Shown one piece after another: positions 62,309 to 64,000 of a stretch of 64,000 bases of DNA. Position numbers and translations under genes: made by a program. The stretch is taken from assembly GCF_021129305.1 (NCBI RefSeq), contig NZ_JAJOMB010000007.1, positions 62,001-126,000 on the forward strand, in the 5' to 3' direction. Numbering within the stretch: the stretch's first letter is position 1; every line of letters starts with the position of its first letter. The DNA comes from Kineosporia babensis. GTDB taxonomy: Bacteria > Actinomycetota > Actinomycetes > Actinomycetales > Kineosporiaceae. A model generated the notes under the pieces. It had not been told where the DNA came from, made no database searches, and was given only the letters and a program-made list of their open reading frames with translations.

Positions 62309-63490
62309 GTGGACGCGCTTTCCCAGCATCGGGTGCAGCAGATCGTCGCCGTCGCCCTCAGCCGCACCGTGCTGCTCACCCGGGCCGTCGTCTGCCTGAC
62401 CACCGCCATCGTCGGCCTCCTGGTGCAGACCGACGGCATACGGTCGGCCGCACTGATCGTCGTCCTGCTGATCAGCACCGCTGCCGGGGTTGCCGCTCTA
62501 CCCCGCTGGCCCACTCTGGTGCGTTCGCCTGTCCCCCTGCTGACCGCAGACGCCGTCCTGGTGATGGTCGTGCTGGCGCTGAGCAAAGGCGGCATGACCT
62601 ACTTCGTTTTCGCCGCCGGGGCAGCCGCCCTGGCCGGAGCAGCTCTGGGCTTCGCCGCGATACCCCTGTGGACCGCCCAGACCGTGCAGGGGCTGGTGGT
62701 GTGCGCTGTGCTGCTCGACAACGAGGAGGTGCCTGCGGCCCTGGCCGGCTTTCTGCTGGCGGCGCCGCCGGCCGCGGTACTGGCGGGCATCGGTACGGTA
62801 CTGGCCAAACGCGTTCTTACCCGGCAAATGAGCCAGACCGTAGAGCTGATCACCGACGCCCAGCGTTCCGCGGCCGCCGCCGAGCGCGCCCGGCTGGCCC
62901 GCGAACTGCACGACTCGGTAGCCAAGACGCTGCGGGCGATGTCTCTGGCCGCCGTCGCTCTGCCCGGCTCGCTCCGGCGCCAGCCTGCGCTGGCCGAGCA
63001 GCTGGCCGATGTGATCTCGCAGGGGGCGACCGCAGCCTCCCAGGAGGCCCGGCAACTCATCGAGGGCATGCGCCTGGACGCCCCGGAAGAAGACTTCGCC
63101 ACCACGCTGCGGCGGGTGTGCGCGCTCTGGTCAGCCGAGACCGGGATCAGCGCCACCGCCACCGTGGCGCCGGTGGAACCGCCGGTGGCCGTGCGCTACG
63201 AGCTCACCCGGATCGTCGGCGAGGCACTGGTCAACGTTCACCGGCACGCCGCTGCCACCCGGGTCGGGGTGACCGTGACCGAGCGTGGCCGGGGCGTGAT
63301 CCTGACCGTCCGGGACAACGGCCGCGGGTTCGACGTGCCCTACGAGGCTGACCTCGCGGCTCTTCAGCATCGGGGGCACGCCGGTATTGTCGGCATGATG
63401 GAACGGGCGCGCACGATCGGTGGAACGCTCACTGTGGAGTCCGAGCCCGGCCTGGGCACGCTGATCCGGGTCCGGGTGCCGGTGCTGTGA
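62309..63490 (+). CDS. NarL-type sensor histidine kinase
   Basis: A 393-residue kinase with five or six N-terminal helices (about 15-170) and no large extracellular loop, a HisKA_3 dimerisation domain with the phospho-acceptor His in ARLARELHDSVAKTLRAMSL, and an HATPase_c domain (IVGEALVNVHRHAAATRVGV; VRDNGRGFDV; GIVGMMERARTIGG). The GTG start at 62309 follows AAGGA by four bases. It probably phosphorylates the response regulator whose start overlaps its stop (GTGA). The signal is unknown; the sensing part is purely membrane-embedded. Confidence 0.92.
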   Translation: MDALSQHRVQQIVAVALSRTVLLTRAVVCLTTAIVGLLVQTDGIRSAALIVVLLISTAAGVAALPRWPTLVRSPVPLLTADAVLVMVVLALSKGGMTYFVFAAGAAALAGAALGFAAIPLWTAQTVQGLVVCAVLLDNEEVPAALAGFLLAAPPAAVLAGIGTVLAKRVLTRQMSQTVELITDAQRSAAAAERARLARELHDSVAKTLRAMSLAAVALPGSLRRQPALAEQLADVISQGATAASQEARQLIEGMRLDAPEEDFATTLRRVCALWSAETGISATATVAPVEPPVAVRYELTRIVGEALVNVHRHAAATRVGVTVTERGRGVILTVRDNGRGFDVPYEADLAALQHRGHAGIVGMMERARTIGGTLTVESEPGLGTLIRVRVPVL

Positions 63491-64000
63491 CTTCTGGTGA
63501 GGGTATGGACACGGTGGCCTGGCTGAAGGCCGGTGCGGTCCCCGCCGCCGAGGCGCAGCCGGGCCGGATCACCGTGCTCCTGGTCGACGACAACGCCACC
63601 ATCCGCGCCACCCTGCGCCCGCTGCTGGAGTCCGACCCGCAGATCAGCGTGGTGGGCGAGGCCGGCAACGGCGCGGCCGGGCTGGCCGAGGCCCGGCGGC
63701 TGCGGCCCCGGGTGACGATCCTGGACTACCAGATGCCGGTGGCCGACGGCCTTTCCGTAGTCGAGGCGATCGCCGAGCACAGCAGTGTGCTGGTGCTGAC
63801 CAGTCACGACAGCGAGGAGATCATCGCCCCGATGCTGCGCGGCGGCGCCCGGGGGTACCTGGTGTACGGCCGGTTCGACCCGGCCGACCTGGTCAGCGCG
63901 GTGCGGGCGGTAGCGGCCGGATCGGGCTGGCTGATCCCGGCGGCGGCCTCGGTGGCCACCGGAGCGGTGCGCGATGCGTACGCCCGCGAGCGCGCGGCCG
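63487..64000 (+). CDS. Response regulator, 3' truncated by window edge
   Basis: The first 171 codons of a response regulator coupled to the kinase (GTG 63487 overlaps its stop by four bases; ATG 63505 is possible). The receiver domain shows VDDN for the acidic pair, the phospho-acceptor Asp in ILDYQMPVADG and the conserved Thr in VLVLTSHDSEE. The normally invariant Lys (YL-x-K) is replaced: the sequence reads GYLVYGRFDPADL. The output domain is cut off, but pairing with a HisKA_3 kinase predicts a LuxR-type helix-turn-helix. The downstream part (AYARERAA) is still in frame at the window end. Confidence 0.88.
   Translation, partial: MTSGEGMDTVAWLKAGAVPAAEAQPGRITVLLVDDNATIRATLRPLLESDPQISVVGEAGNGAAGLAEARRLRPRVTILDYQMPVADGLSVVEAIAEHSSVLVLTSHDSEEIIAPMLRGGARGYLVYGRFDPADLVSAVRAVAAGSGWLIPAAASVATGAVRDAYARERAA

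Overview
The window is a GC-rich (about 70%) actinobacterial chromosome segment with no rRNA, tRNA, phage or insertion sequence that I can see. The actinomycete call rests on several things together: a conservon (sensor kinase, roadblock, DUF742, GTPase), a SARP/FHA regulator of the EmbR type, a fused CydDC, a HelD/HelR-type ATPase, a 13E12-type DUF222/HNH gene, an Rv1733c-family protein, and a c-di-AMP riboswitch in front of an NlpC/P60 gene. A filamentous or Kineosporia-like actinomycete is plausible, but I cannot fix the genus.

Layout. 1-4309: signalling block of a truncated FHA protein, a degenerate protease-like membrane protein with a zinc ribbon, and a Ser/Thr kinase. 4306-5032: frameshifted VOC gene. 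5175-7390: LytR-CpsA-Psr protein, then an Rv1733c-type protein behind a DosR-like box. 7365-9985: GntR and LysR regulators divergent from an EamA transporter. 9918-16395: HelR-type ATPase, fold-III PLP enzyme, a DUF2975/XRE pair with its own palindromic operator, and small ABM and VOC proteins. 16400-21020: likely operon ppdK, osmC, thioredoxin, SARP-FHA. 21297-26444: hypothetical with a 21-bp tandem repeat, amidohydrolase, a C-rich non-coding repeat tract, and a DUF222/HNH gene with eight 36-bp repeats. 26452-30952: nicotianamine synthase with a GNAT partner behind a Zur-like box, LysR/eamA, small protein, GNAT. 30936-38742: cydA-cydB-cydDC divergent from blaI and an M56 peptidase gene, with a phased BlaI-type half-site array between them. 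38743-45173: long leader, conservon, glycine-betaine-type binding lipoprotein. 45433-51275: membrane GH26 protein with a very long repetitive cytoplasmic part, c-di-AMP riboswitch and NlpC/P60 protein, mdh. 51367-64000: FAD monooxygenase, an 1815-residue kinase/AAA/GAF/GGDEF protein, lon with a ClgR-like box, DUF1996 protein, and a NarL-type kinase with the start of its response regulator.

Themes. The best-supported regulatory logic is respiratory and metal stress: cytochrome bd under BlaI, an Rv1733c homologue under a DosR-like site, and metallophore synthesis under a Zur-like site. A second theme is second-messenger and phospho-signalling: two Ser/Thr kinases, two FHA proteins, an active-looking GGEEF domain, a c-di-AMP riboswitch and a conservon. 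A palindrome TGTCCGGACA recurs upstream of ppdK, mdh and the NlpC/P60 gene and may mark an unrecognised regulon.
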